Positions 18,561-27,354 of a stretch of DNA of 64,000 nt are shown here, one piece after another (within the stretch, counting starts at the first letter, position 1; each line of letters opens with the position of its first letter). Source of the DNA: Streptomyces sp. CBMA152 (lineage in GTDB: Bacteria > Actinomycetota > Actinomycetes > Streptomycetales > Streptomycetaceae); NCBI RefSeq assembly GCF_014596475.1, contig NZ_MECJ01000018.1, positions 1 through 64,000 on the forward strand, written 5' to 3'. The notes beneath the pieces were generated by a model. That model was not told the origin of the DNA. It searched no databases and saw only the letters and a program-made list of their open reading frames with translations. Position numbers and translations under genes: made by a program.

Positions 18561-18857
18561 GAAGCTCTCCCACTACCAGTGCTTCGAGGTGGGGAGGCTA
18601 ACCTGCCCCACTGACAGTGGGTGCTGACCTGTGCACTTTGCGTATTGAGGGGTGGTCTGCGGTGTCTGTGGCTACCGCGGGGACGGTCATCCCCACCCGT
18701 TCAGGGAGACCTGCGGTCCATCGCCGAGGAAGCGGTGAAGGGCGCTGGCGGTGGTGTCCACGAACTCCTCGGGGACGCATACGGCTCAGCTGTCGAACCG
18801 GCAATGACTCACCCCGAACCGGAATGCTCAGAATCGAGAGGCCGGGGCCAGCGGCGC

Positions 18858-19100
18858 TCAGCGGTTCTCATGGTTGACGAAATAACTCACCACGATCAGT
18901 ACGCCGAGGATCCCCACTCCGAGCGTGCCGAGGGCCGTCCAGATCCCTTTCCCGTCCGCCATGCAACGGACCCCGCCGGCGAGCCCGCCGACGGCCATAC
19001 ACATGCCGAGGACGACCGTTCGTGAACTCTGGGGCCTCAGCCAGTGCCACAGGTTCGGACGGCGTCGACCGCGTGGGGGCGGGCCGGTGCGGTGCGTCAC
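18858..19100 (-). CDS. Small membrane protein, third gene of the WXG-like set
   Basis: 80 aa. A basic N-terminus and two hydrophobic segments (about 29-47 and 55-74; …GTLGVGILGVLIVVSYFV) predict a two-helix membrane protein. Its start overlaps the stop of the upstream 331-aa gene by 4 nt, so the two are translationally coupled. It could be an immunity or partner membrane protein for that gene product. No family recognised. Confidence 0.65.
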   Translation of the reverse strand: MTHRTGPPPRGRRRPNLWHWLRPQSSRTVVLGMCMAVGGLAGGVRCMADGKGIWTALGTLGVGILGVLIVVSYFVNHENR

Positions 19101-20092
19101 TTGTACCTCACCTTCCCCGGTTCCGCCGGGGCTTCCACATGGGTGTCGCCCGGCGCCTTGGTCGCGCCCGGCGGCGTGTAGTAAAAGTCGACCCCCGTCG
19201 CCGCCAGGGCGACGGGAACGCCGAATATCTTCTCCCCGAACTTACCGATCGTGTTGATGAGCGTGGGGCGATGGTGCTTCCCGCGCACGTTGCCCAGAAG
19301 CGATCCCTTGGCGAGGCGCTTGCTGGCCTCTCCGCCGGCTGCCGAAGGGGAACCGCCGATCGCGCCCTGCGCCGCGCCGTTGAGGTCCCCTTGTACGAGC
19401 GCCTCGCCGCCGTTCATCCAGGAGCGGTAACTGAGGAATTCGGCAATGGGCTTGATCGTGCCGCTGCCCCACTTCTTGGGCGGTGTGTAGTCCTGCAAGT
19501 CCGTCTTGGACAGCTGCGTCTGCCGGGCATCGGTCCTCGCGTCCTGAAGGGAGCCGTAGTACGTGCTGCCGAACTCGTGCTTGTTCTTGGTGAGTTGCCA
19601 CAGACCCCAGGAACAGGTCGAGTCTGCTTCCGCCGCCCGGCCGGTGATCGCGTCGATGCGCCGCTGCAGGGCGTCGAAATCGTCCTGGGCCACCACATCC
19701 ACGGGATCTCCGTGGGACATCCGGTGGGGCTGGACACTACGGGTCAAGGTGCCATCGGCGAGGATCGTGATGCCGGCGGGCGGATTCTCGCAGAGACCTT
19801 TCAGGTCATCCCTGGCTGCTTTGATCTGGTCGTGTGCGGAACTCAACAGGTGTCCGATGCTCTCCGCTTCGGTGACGGCGTCGGTGAACTCGTCAGACAC
19901 CCGGACAACGAACGGCTTGGTGACGGCGGCGTTCTCGCCCTTCCAGTCGGTGCCCTGGGCCAGGCTGCGCATGCTCCCGGCCTCTGTCGCGACTTTCTTC
20001 AGCAGGACCGCCATGGTGGCCCAGTCGTCAGCCGCCGACTGGATCGGTGAAAGTTTGACGTGGAGAAGTTCTTCGAAGGTCGGCACCGGCAC
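19097..20092 (-). CDS. WXG100/LXG-like putative secreted protein
   Basis: 331 aa. The N-terminal ~115 aa are helical with a central W-x-G (TDWKGENAAVT), as in type VII (ESX) secretion substrates. The middle is polar, and the C-terminal third has a Gly/Ala stretch and a hydrophobic segment (KIFGVPVALAATGVDFYY). No recognised toxin motif. It is flanked by a smaller helical protein upstream and a membrane protein downstream, an arrangement seen for type VII effectors with chaperone and immunity partners. Function inferred only. Confidence 0.6.
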   Translation of the reverse strand: MPVPTFEELLHVKLSPIQSAADDWATMAVLLKKVATEAGSMRSLAQGTDWKGENAAVTKPFVVRVSDEFTDAVTEAESIGHLLSSAHDQIKAARDDLKGLCENPPAGITILADGTLTRSVQPHRMSHGDPVDVVAQDDFDALQRRIDAITGRAAEADSTCSWGLWQLTKNKHEFGSTYYGSLQDARTDARQTQLSKTDLQDYTPPKKWGSGTIKPIAEFLSYRSWMNGGEALVQGDLNGAAQGAIGGSPSAAGGEASKRLAKGSLLGNVRGKHHRPTLINTIGKFGEKIFGVPVALAATGVDFYYTPPGATKAPGDTHVEAPAEPGKVRYK

Positions 20093-20182
20093 CCCTGTCG
20101 TTCCCGGCGTTCCCGCCGCACCATTTCTTAGGGGTTCCGGCTCGCTTCGGAATCCCTCTGCTCCGCATACACTGACCGGCCG

Positions 20183-20665
20183 TCACATGATGGGACCGTC
20201 CGCCTTCGGAACGTGGGGCGTGTCTGGACCTGCGGCGGTTGCCGGTACGTGCAGGTACTCGGAGATCGTTGCGACCCGTATCTGCGCGGCGATGGCGTGG
20301 TCATCCTGGTCTGACGACTTCACCGAGTAGTCGAGATGGTTGGAGATCTGGGCGCAGGCATCGAGCAGCACCTGAAGTTGCCCTTGCCAGCCCTCACCAG
20401 CCTTGGCCAGTGCGGTGCCCGTGGCGAACCCGTCGCTCCCCAGGCTCTTCGCGGCGGCTTCCGTGCCTGGCTGCGCGTGTTTCCCGGCACTCGACAGGTG
20501 CTGGTGCAGTAGGAACGCGGCGTGTCCGATCTTCCCCATGTCGTCGTACTTGAGGATCAAATCCGCGCCATCGGGCGACGACCCCCGGGGATCCGGGCTG
20601 GGCACGCTGTCCAGCCGCATCTGGGCCTTCGCTTTCAACGCCGCCCAATCCTGATCAAACGACAT
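20183..20665 (-). CDS. Helical WXG-like partner protein (160 aa)
   Basis: 160 aa. Predicted mostly alpha-helical with a W-x-G (GEGWQGQLQVLLDA) and a polar tail ending HVPKADGPIM. The frame stays open upstream, but the ATG at 20665 has GGAGG at 7-nt spacing. It is followed 90 bp later by the 331-aa WXG-like gene and then the small membrane protein. A role as co-secreted partner or chaperone is inferred. Confidence 0.6.
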   Translation of the reverse strand: MSFDQDWAALKAKAQMRLDSVPSPDPRGSSPDGADLILKYDDMGKIGHAAFLLHQHLSSAGKHAQPGTEAAAKSLGSDGFATGTALAKAGEGWQGQLQVLLDACAQISNHLDYSVKSSDQDDHAIAAQIRVATISEYLHVPATAAGPDTPHVPKADGPIM

Positions 20666-20920
20666 GCTTCCGCCTCCGTCAGATCGTTGATCAGACGAGC
20701 CTACCCCTGGCGATCTCAAGGTTCCGTCAAAAGACGAAGGAGCCCCAAGGGTGAAGTCAAGGCATCTGCGTTCCCCGCATGGACTGTCGGACCTGGGGGA
20801 GCTGACTGGGCAGGGGGATCCCTTGCCCAAGGTGCAGCAGCAGGAAGCCGACGACGCGATCACCTTTTCTTGGGTGACGAATTCCAGTGGGGGATGTGGT
20901 GTCGGCGTACCGTGCTGGGG

Positions 20921-21943
20921 GTGACGGATACGACCCGAGAAGACGATCTGCTGGCGGCCCTCTCGGCCCTGTCCCGCTCGTTCGGGCTAGGCGAGGTCCG
21001 CGACCGGCAGTTCCTCGCACATGGCCTGATGAATCGGAACTGGCGGCTGGAGACGGCTGCCGGGACGTACGCGGTGAAGGAGATCGCCGACGTCCCTCTG
21101 CCGAAGGTCCGCAGGAACCTTGCGCTCTTGGCGGACTTGGCTCGTGACGGGATTCCGGTCCCGGCGCCGCTGCCCGCTGATGGCGGGGACCTTGTGGTGG
21201 AGGTAGGCGGCCACGGCTACTGCGTTCTGCCCTGGGTGGACGGTGAGCACGTTCAAGGAACGGACCTCTCGCTCGACCAGGCCCGCGATCTCGGCGCTCT
21301 CCTGGCCCGCCTACACGAGGGCCTGCGGCGGCACGGCCCCGGCCCACTCCCGGAGTCGGCACCGGCAGCGAAGGTCCGCGACGTGGCCGAGGCCGACCAA
21401 GCAGCCGCCGTGCTCCTGGTCCGACTGCCCGCTGAGCCGGTGACCGACTTCGACAAGGCAGCCATCGAAGCCCTGCACGACCGGCGTGCCCTCCTCGCCC
21501 GGTACACCGTTGCCCGGCCGGAGGGCGAGGTGTCGGCTGGGCCCTACGGCTGGACGCACGGTGACTTCCAGTACCGCAACCTGCTGCGCCAGGACGGCCG
21601 GGTCGTTGCCGTCCTGGACTGGGACCGGCTCGGAATCCGTCCATACGGGGAGGAGGTGGCGCGGACCGCGCAGGTGCAGTTCGGGGTCGGTGGCGTCTTC
21701 GACCTCGACCGTGTCGCCGCCTTCTGCTCCGGCTACCGGTCTGTGATCGACTTGTCGAAGGAAGACCTTGCCGATGCCGTGAAGCGGCTGTGGTGGAAGC
21801 GGCTGACCGACTTCTGGCAGCTGGAGTTCTACCTCGACCGCCAGGACCCCGCGTTCGGTGAGATGTTCTTGGCGGACGAGGCACTGCTGCACTGGTGGAC
21901 CGACCGAGCCGACGAGGTCCAGGCCGCCTTCGCGGCCCGCTAG
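20921..21943 (+). CDS. APH-family phosphotransferase (sugar/small-molecule kinase)
   Basis: 340 aa. Protein-kinase-like APH fold: ATP-binding start with conserved Lys in TYAVKEI, catalytic THGDFQYRNLL (about residue 212; HGD…N), and VLDWDRL metal-binding Asp. The GTG at 20921 starts where homology begins; an ATG 27 bp upstream is also possible, and neither has a strong Shine-Dalgarno. It is convergent with the GT4 gene: both stop codons are formed from the same CTAG (21940-21943). It is the only plus-strand member of the saccharide cluster. Confidence 0.82.
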   Translation: MTDTTREDDLLAALSALSRSFGLGEVRDRQFLAHGLMNRNWRLETAAGTYAVKEIADVPLPKVRRNLALLADLARDGIPVPAPLPADGGDLVVEVGGHGYCVLPWVDGEHVQGTDLSLDQARDLGALLARLHEGLRRHGPGPLPESAPAAKVRDVAEADQAAAVLLVRLPAEPVTDFDKAAIEALHDRRALLARYTVARPEGEVSAGPYGWTHGDFQYRNLLRQDGRVVAVLDWDRLGIRPYGEEVARTAQVQFGVGGVFDLDRVAAFCSGYRSVIDLSKEDLADAVKRLWWKRLTDFWQLEFYLDRQDPAFGEMFLADEALLHWWTDRADEVQAAFAAR

Positions 21944-23022
21944 CCGGTGGCTGCCGTGGGGATCAGCCCAGTGGCAGCCAGCTCGGGTAGGCATGGCCGG
22001 ATCAGCGGCATGGCCCGCGTGCGGGCCTTTGCACCGAGGTCGGTCCGGTCGACAGACTCGATTGCCTGCACCCAGGCATCTACGTCTTCCGGGTGCAGGG
22101 TCACCCCGCCGTCCCCGATCGCCTCGGGGATGCCGCCCCGGGACGAGCCGACCGTGGGAACGCGGTGGAGCCCGGCCTCCACGATCACTCGGGGAAAGGC
22201 GTCCTCGACCTGGGAGGGTACGAGCAGCAGGTCGTTCGCGGCGTAGATCGGCCCCATGGCGTAGGTACGGGGCACCCACTGGACGTTGGGGTACCCGGTG
22301 AACTCGCGGGCGGTGTCCCACCATCCCTCCACGAGGGTGAACTGCCGACCGGGGAGCCGGTAGATCAGCTGGTGCAGGAGGGCCGCCCCCTTGGCAGGGA
22401 TGGGGTTGACCATCAACACGCCACCGGGCAGATGACCGGACCTGCTGTGGCCCGCGGTGAGGAGGTCCTCGTCGCCGCCGGCCGGCGTGAAGGGCGGGTA
22501 GAAGACGACCGGCTTCGTATGTGCCTGGGGCTCCGCACGTTCGGCGACGAACTTCGACGTGGCGAGGGCGACGTGCGGCTCGCCGTGGAGGACGTCCAGG
22601 CTGTTGGCCGAGACCGAGTGCAGCCATCCGGCAGCCCGCGAGGACCGGCGGGCAAGTGCGGCGATGTCGGCCGCCCCCTCCTGTGAGGTCACCACCAGCT
22701 CTGCTCGCACTGCGCCCAGGACTTCACGCAGGGCTTTCTCCACCCGGTCCTGGAGCACGGCCCGGCAACGGACCCCATTCCACGTGTAGCGGATCTCCCC
22801 GTTGGCTTCCTCCCACTCGGTGCCGTGGGCTTGGAGATGGGTACGGAGGTGCCCGATCTGCGGCGACCCGTCCCATGGGGCCTCGTGACTGCCGAGGTAG
22901 ATCACCTGCCATTCGGCGCGGGCGAATTCCTCCGCGAGCAACTGCTGGGAGACCTCGGCACCGCCGATCAGCAGTGGCGGCGGGGTCCGTCGCCAGGCGA
23001 ACACCACCGTCGGCCCCATCAC
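21940..23022 (-). CDS. Glycosyltransferase family 4-like protein
   Basis: 360 aa, GT-B fold. The acceptor-side start PPPLLIGGAEVSQQLLAEEFA matches the GGAExxxxxLA motif of GT4 enzymes; VNPIPAKGAALL is the KG-containing donor motif; PSQVEDAFPRVIVEAGLHRVPTVG is the EX7E donor-binding motif. Likely transfers a sugar from a nucleotide donor. It is last in the minus-strand operon, and its start overlaps the previous gene's stop by 4 nt (ATGA). Confidence 0.85.
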   Translation of the reverse strand: MMGPTVVFAWRRTPPPLLIGGAEVSQQLLAEEFARAEWQVIYLGSHEAPWDGSPQIGHLRTHLQAHGTEWEEANGEIRYTWNGVRCRAVLQDRVEKALREVLGAVRAELVVTSQEGAADIAALARRSSRAAGWLHSVSANSLDVLHGEPHVALATSKFVAERAEPQAHTKPVVFYPPFTPAGGDEDLLTAGHSRSGHLPGGVLMVNPIPAKGAALLHQLIYRLPGRQFTLVEGWWDTAREFTGYPNVQWVPRTYAMGPIYAANDLLLVPSQVEDAFPRVIVEAGLHRVPTVGSSRGGIPEAIGDGGVTLHPEDVDAWVQAIESVDRTDLGAKARTRAMPLIRPCLPELAATGLIPTAATG

Positions 23023-23630
23023 CGGCCCGCCCAGTAGGTGAAGAGAGCCTGGACGACGGCGGCGGTCTCCTGGCGGTCGCCGTCGCCGTCGGCCACGGCC
23101 ATCTCCCTGGCTACGGGCCTGTGGGCGGCGTGGCAGAAGTAGTCCCGGAAGTGGCTGAGGAAGGCGGGGTCGTGGAGGAAGTACTCCGGCTCCAGCTCGT
23201 GGTGCCCGGCCGCTTTGCGCCGCAGGTGCAGCAACTCGGGCGCCACGTCCAGGTACAGGGTGTGGTCCGGACGCAGGTGAGGCAGCTCCTGTACTCGGCG
23301 CCGGAGCTCGGGCAGGACCCCGAAGCCGTACAGCTCGTCCATAGCGTGGGCATGGGCCAGAAGGGTGTCGACGGTGCGATCCAGGACGATCAGTCCGCCG
23401 CGCTGGCGGGCTCCGTGAACGCGGTTCGCCTCGATCTCCATGAACCTCATGAACGCCTCCACCTGCTCATCTGCCGACTGAGTGGAGGGGGTGGGGATGT
23501 CCTCGCGGCGAGTGAACGACTTCACGTAGCAGGGGAAGATCATCGCGCCCTGCATCGCTGGCACCCAGCGCAGTTGCCCCAGCGCTGAGGTCTTGCCCCC
23601 ATAGGAGGGCCCTTCCAGACCGAGGATCAT
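23019..23630 (-). CDS. P-loop nucleotide/nucleoside kinase-like protein
   Basis: 203 aa. Walker A GPSYGGKTS (about 7-15) at the extreme N-terminus, a LIVLDRTVDT segment like the DRS/DR motif of thymidylate and deoxynucleoside kinases, LYLDVAPELLHLRRKA (lid region). It resembles the dTMP-kinase fold, but a housekeeping role is unlikely within a sugar cluster; it may phosphorylate a sugar or nucleotide intermediate. It overlaps both neighbours by 4 nt. Confidence 0.7.
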   Translation of the reverse strand: MILGLEGPSYGGKTSALGQLRWVPAMQGAMIFPCYVKSFTRREDIPTPSTQSADEQVEAFMRFMEIEANRVHGARQRGGLIVLDRTVDTLLAHAHAMDELYGFGVLPELRRRVQELPHLRPDHTLYLDVAPELLHLRRKAAGHHELEPEYFLHDPAFLSHFRDYFCHAAHRPVAREMAVADGDGDRQETAAVVQALFTYWAGR

Positions 23631-24520
23631 CGTGTCCCCCCGAGCCGGTAGAACCGCTCCGCGTACTGACTCGGCGTCCGGCTGTCGGCGTCCGGCAGCA
23701 TGTCGGCGGCCACGGTGTGCGCGTGCCGGATCGGCCGGTACATCCGCGCCGGGTGCATTTGGGAGCCGTGCATGTGCAGCAGGGTCACCTTGTCCAGGAC
23801 GGTGCCGGTGATGTCCTTCACCTCCGGCATGAGATCGTCCCCGGCTCGCTCCCGGAACAGTTGTCGGTCGCAGCCGGACAGCGCGTAGGTCGACCAGAAC
23901 GCGACGTCCTCCCAGAACCAGCGACAGCCCAGGCGGCGGGCAGCTTCGTGGACGGCGAGGTGGTCGGGGTGGCGGGTGACGGCGGCCGGGGCGATCAGCT
24001 CGGCCTCATCCATCCCATCCAGCACTTCGGCGAGCTTGGTGGTGATCTGGTCCACCTGTGTGGGCCGGGGAGACCGGTAGGGCTTCTCGGCGTCCTTGAA
24101 CCCGAGCCCTACTCGGGCGGCTCCGAGGGGTAATAAGGATTGGGCGGCCTCGCGGTCACGGAGGTCGGAGACCGCCTCGACGCTGCTGTAGGTGCTTTCG
24201 TGGGAGGGGTGGACGCTGCGGGAGCGGGTGAAGGCGGTGACGACGGTCAGCGGGCGGGGGTGGGCGAGGAAGTACCCGGAGGCGGACAGGATGAAGTCGT
24301 CGTGATGGGGTTCGATGACCACGACCGGCCGTCCGGACGGCTTGCGCTGCTCGACCCGGTACGGCGAGAGGGTCAGCGGCGCGGTCAGCGTCTTGATCTC
24401 CTTCACCTCGCTCAGGGAGTCCATCCACTCCCGGTGGGCGGCGATGAGGTCGGTGGGGAAGGTGTAGATGCCGTCGGCGTCCGGCAGGGGAAGGCGAGTC
24501 ACCTCAGGGTCTCCGATCAT
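23627..24520 (-). CDS. PIG-L-family N-deacetylase
   Basis: 297 aa. PIG-L signature EPHHDDFIL (about residue 76; a variant of P-HPDD, binding Zn), second His motif TRHPDHLAVHEAA (about 190), and C-terminal LLHMHGSQM. These enzymes remove an acetyl from N-acetylglucosamine-type substrates (MshB, teicoplanin deacetylase). Its ATG overlaps the GT2 stop (ATGA) and its stop overlaps the downstream kinase start. It suggests that the cluster product contains an amino sugar that is acetylated and then deacetylated. Confidence 0.85.
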   Translation of the reverse strand: MIGDPEVTRLPLPDADGIYTFPTDLIAAHREWMDSLSEVKEIKTLTAPLTLSPYRVEQRKPSGRPVVVIEPHHDDFILSASGYFLAHPRPLTVVTAFTRSRSVHPSHESTYSSVEAVSDLRDREAAQSLLPLGAARVGLGFKDAEKPYRSPRPTQVDQITTKLAEVLDGMDEAELIAPAAVTRHPDHLAVHEAARRLGCRWFWEDVAFWSTYALSGCDRQLFRERAGDDLMPEVKDITGTVLDKVTLLHMHGSQMHPARMYRPIRHAHTVAADMLPDADSRTPSQYAERFYRLGGTR

Positions 24521-25251
24521 CGGACGGTGGTGGTGTACCAGTTGCGCCACAGGCGCCGAGAGGTAAGGCCGAGCCGGACGATCAGCGGGTTCTGCCACCA
24601 CACCATCCGGGCTGTGGACCAGGTGTCGTAGCGGCGCGTGGAGGGACGCACCCGTAAGTCCTCCAGGACCGCGACCGGGCCGGCCGTGCGGCCGTGGGCC
24701 GTCAGGCGGGCGAAGAACTCCATGTCCTCGCCCATGAAGTAGTCCGGTCGGTACCCGTGTACAGCCTTGAAGGCGTCGAGGGTGCAGAACTGGGTGACCC
24801 CTTGTGCGCCTCCGTTCCGGGAGCGGTGGTGGTCCCAGTAGGCACATAGCAGACGGGCACCGAGCCGGGCGGGGGTGTAGAGCGGCGGGATCGCTCCGCC
24901 GACGGCCCCGTCTTCCATCGAGGCGACAGCGGCCGTGATTGCCTCCAGCGGCAGGGCCACGTCGGCGTCCGCGAAGAACAACATCCGGCCTTCGGCAGCC
25001 CGGGCTCCGGTGTTGCGGACCAGACCGATGCTCCGGACCGGCTCCGTCACCACGCGGGCGCCCAGGACCTTCGCGACGGCGGCGGTGTCGTCGGTGGAGG
25101 CGTTGTCCACGACGATTACTTCTCCGCGCTGGCCGGAGGCTGCTTCCCAGAAGCGCAGGGACGTGAAGACGGTGGGCAGGCAGCGGGGAAGGTAGTCGGC
25201 TTCGTTGTAGGCGGGGATGATCACCGACAGGTCGGGATCGAGGTCGGTCAC
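24517..25251 (-). CDS. Glycosyltransferase family 2
   Basis: 244 aa, GT-A fold. Start VTDLDPDLSVIIPAYNEADY, classic GT2 N-terminus; VIVVDNASTDDTA; the DxD-type metal site FADADVALPL (about residue 88); and a GEDMEFFARL catalytic-base region. The GTG at 25251 forms a GTGA overlap with the upstream kinase gene's stop and has AAAGGA 7 nt upstream, so the longer open frame is not the start. Likely adds or modifies one sugar of the cluster product. Confidence 0.87.
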   Translation of the reverse strand: MTDLDPDLSVIIPAYNEADYLPRCLPTVFTSLRFWEAASGQRGEVIVVDNASTDDTAAVAKVLGARVVTEPVRSIGLVRNTGARAAEGRMLFFADADVALPLEAITAAVASMEDGAVGGAIPPLYTPARLGARLLCAYWDHHRSRNGGAQGVTQFCTLDAFKAVHGYRPDYFMGEDMEFFARLTAHGRTAGPVAVLEDLRVRPSTRRYDTWSTARMVWWQNPLIVRLGLTSRRLWRNWYTTTVR

Positions 25252-26159
25252 AGCGGGGTCCTTTCTCCAGTTGGAGGGGGTACGGCTTGGTGGAGGCGGG
25301 CTGACCACATGTCACGGTCGCGGCCCTCTCGTTGGGCGGCGTAGGTCCAGCCGCGTGCGGCCTGAAAGGCCACGTAGGCGTCCAGGAGACGGGTGTCGAC
25401 GGGCCTTCCGTAGGCGGCGGCCATGAACACGCGGTCGGACGGTTCCAGGGCGTCGCAGGTCACGAGGGTCTGGGCGAGGTCGTATTCGGGGACCTCCACG
25501 GTCGTGGCCTCGAAGTCCACGACGTACTCCGGCAGGTGGGGCTCGCCATCGGAGGTGGTGATGGGCTGTCGGTCCCCTCCGCAGATCACGTTCTCCAGGT
25601 GGAGGTCTCCGTGGCACCACACCAGGCGTTCCCGGCGGGCCCCGGCCGCGATGACCTCCAGAGCGGGCGCGAGCCGGGTGAAGACTTGCTTGGGGCAGTG
25701 GGCGGATAGATCAGTGACTTGTCGATCGATCCCGGCAGTTTGCGAGGTCCCGGCTGGGGTCGGGATGGAGTGGAAGGCGGCCATCAATAAGGCGAGCCGC
25801 AGAAGGGCTGCCGGACGCGGTATCTGCCCGACCCGAAGGGCGTCGCCCAGTGTCTTCGTCCCGGCGTCGGCGGTGATCAGGGCGGAGACGGTAAGTCCGG
25901 GGACGGGGCCGTGCCCGATCACGGCGGGCACCCGCACCCGCCGGGACTCGGCGACGGCCGCCAAGAGGCGGGCCTCGTCGGCCGCTCCGTGGGAGGCGCC
26001 GGCCGCGAACAGCTTCACTACCACCCGGCGGTTGTCGGTGAGCAGGACTCGGAAGACAGTCGTCTTCGGCGCGCTGCGGATGTGGGCCGTCTCGGCCGGA
26101 GGCGCCCCGGCCAGTTGCGTGCAGGCCCGCTCCACCGCCAGGACCGTGTCACCGGTCAC
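25248..26159 (-). CDS. APH-family phosphotransferase, second copy in cluster
   Basis: 303 aa. APH fold with VVVKLF ATP-site Lys, WCHGDLHLENV (about residue 181) and VVDFEAT. It is not closely similar to the plus-strand APH-like gene at 20921, so not a recent duplicate. GTG start at 26159 in a GTGA overlap with the preceding GT8 gene. Probable target is a sugar hydroxyl; could also be a self-resistance kinase for an aminoglycoside-like product. Confidence 0.82.
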   Translation of the reverse strand: MTGDTVLAVERACTQLAGAPPAETAHIRSAPKTTVFRVLLTDNRRVVVKLFAAGASHGAADEARLLAAVAESRRVRVPAVIGHGPVPGLTVSALITADAGTKTLGDALRVGQIPRPAALLRLALLMAAFHSIPTPAGTSQTAGIDRQVTDLSAHCPKQVFTRLAPALEVIAAGARRERLVWCHGDLHLENVICGGDRQPITTSDGEPHLPEYVVDFEATTVEVPEYDLAQTLVTCDALEPSDRVFMAAAYGRPVDTRLLDAYVAFQAARGWTYAAQREGRDRDMWSARLHQAVPPPTGERTPL

Positions 26160-27016
26160 CGGATCCCCGCCCGGCCCAGGTGTGCGAGCGTGCGGCGCAT
26201 CTGCCGCCGGTAGACCCGCACGTCCTCCGTGCCGGGACATGAGCGGATCCACGGTTTCTGGTCTCCGACGAAGTGCACGACGTGCCCGTAGTGGTGGGTG
26301 GCCGGGCGGCGCAGGACCCGTCGGACCCAGTCCCCGCGTTCGAGGAACCGGTCCACCTCGAACCGGTTGAAGGCCGGCCCGACGGGGTGGGCGGCGCCGG
26401 AGGACAGCAGCCACAGGTTCAGGGCGCACTGGTCGTTGTGCTTGATGTGTCGCCGCCCGCCGATCAGCGCCCGCTGTACCCCCGCCCGCATGGGGAGGAG
26501 CATTGGCGCGGGGACCCACAGCATCCCGGCGTTGAAGTACGGGCGCCCGACCAGGTGTGGCCAGCGCTCGGCGACCCCCGGCAGGGCCGGGCACTGCCCG
26601 ACGGCCGGATTGAACTCGTCCTGCACCACGCCGATCCGGTCCGTCGGCAGTGCGTTCAGGGGTGCCAAGACATTGCCGCGTACGTGCACGTCGGCATCCA
26701 TGTAGATCAGGAACGGCCGGTCGAGGAAACCCGAGGTGAACCCGAACCGGAGGTAGGTGGCGACCGAGATGTAGGCGGTGTCCGCCATGACGCTCTCGGG
26801 CGGCGGGGCCTGCCAGCGCAGGTCGAAGGAGCCGAATCCGCAGCGGCGGGCGAAGGACTCCATCACGACGGCCTGTCCCGGAGACAGGCCGTTGGTCAGC
26901 ACCCGCACAGCGCCCTCACGACGGTCGGCCACCGGCAGGTGGTCCGCGAGCGATCCGAGCGTGACCAGGGCGGGCAACAGGTAGTGGGCATCGACGCACA
27001 TGCCGATCGCGTACAC
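26156..27016 (-). CDS. Glycosyltransferase family 8-like protein
   Basis: 286 aa, GT-A fold. YAIGMCVDAHYLLPALVTLGSL is the GT8 N-terminal donor-binding start, IYMDADVHV (about residue 105) the DxD metal motif, and YFNAGMLWVP and HKNDQCALN-like (KHNDQCALN) the conserved downstream motifs. GT8 enzymes are retaining hexosyl transferases. The GTG at 27016 has GGAGG at 7-nt spacing. It is the first gene after the 131-bp gap that contains a long hairpin. Confidence 0.85.
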   Translation of the reverse strand: MYAIGMCVDAHYLLPALVTLGSLADHLPVADRREGAVRVLTNGLSPGQAVVMESFARRCGFGSFDLRWQAPPPESVMADTAYISVATYLRFGFTSGFLDRPFLIYMDADVHVRGNVLAPLNALPTDRIGVVQDEFNPAVGQCPALPGVAERWPHLVGRPYFNAGMLWVPAPMLLPMRAGVQRALIGGRRHIKHNDQCALNLWLLSSGAAHPVGPAFNRFEVDRFLERGDWVRRVLRRPATHHYGHVVHFVGDQKPWIRSCPGTEDVRVYRRQMRRTLAHLGRAGIR

Positions 27017-27063
27017 GAGAGTGCCTCCAGGGCGAGGTTCGACGCCGGGCGGGCAGGCGGAGA

Positions 27064-27104
27064 GCTTCCGGTACCGGCGCCTCCAGGCGGCCGGTACCGG
27101 AAGC
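27064..27104. promoter_or_regulatory. Long intergenic hairpin upstream of the GT8 gene
   Basis: Perfect 14-bp inverted repeat GCTTCCGGTACCGG (27064-27077) / CCGGTACCGGAAGC (27091-27104), extended by an inner CGCC/GGCG stem with one bulged G and a 4-nt TCCA loop. It sits in the 131-bp gap between the 68-aa gene and the GT8 gene on the transcribed strand, about 50 nt before the GT8 start. It could be an attenuator or terminator dividing the operon, or an operator: the inner GGTACC is itself a palindrome. Confidence 0.6.
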
Positions 27105-27147
27105 AGTTCGGGCAACCGGCAGGACGTCTGTGGTCCTGGCGAGCCGT

Positions 27148-27354
27148 CTACGTTTCCGGCTCGGCGGTGTCCGGCACGGATATGGCTGTGGGCCGGTCGA
27201 CGGAGAGAAGATTGGTGGCCTGGTCGCGCAGGGTCCAAGCGGGTCCGGCGAGGCCGAGCACGGCCAGGACGGTCAGGGCGATGCCGCCGGAGTCGCAACG
27301 GGCCGGGGCGACCCGCCCGAGGCCGGGGACGCGGTGCCGCCCGTGCGGCATCAC
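27148..27354 (-). CDS. Small single-pass membrane protein
   Basis: 68 aa. Basic N-terminus, one hydrophobic segment (GGIALTVLAVLGLAGPAWTL, about 26-45), polar C-terminus. The GTG at 27354 overlaps the stop of the 146-aa gene upstream (GTGA), which decides this start. No family recognised; its coupling to the cluster suggests an accessory membrane role. Confidence 0.6.
   Translation of the reverse strand: MMPHGRHRVPGLGRVAPARCDSGGIALTVLAVLGLAGPAWTLRDQATNLLSVDRPTAISVPDTAEPET

Noticed and set aside
18561..18857. Possible small gene between HNH and the membrane protein
   Set aside because: Frames on both strands lack a start with ribosome site and look random.
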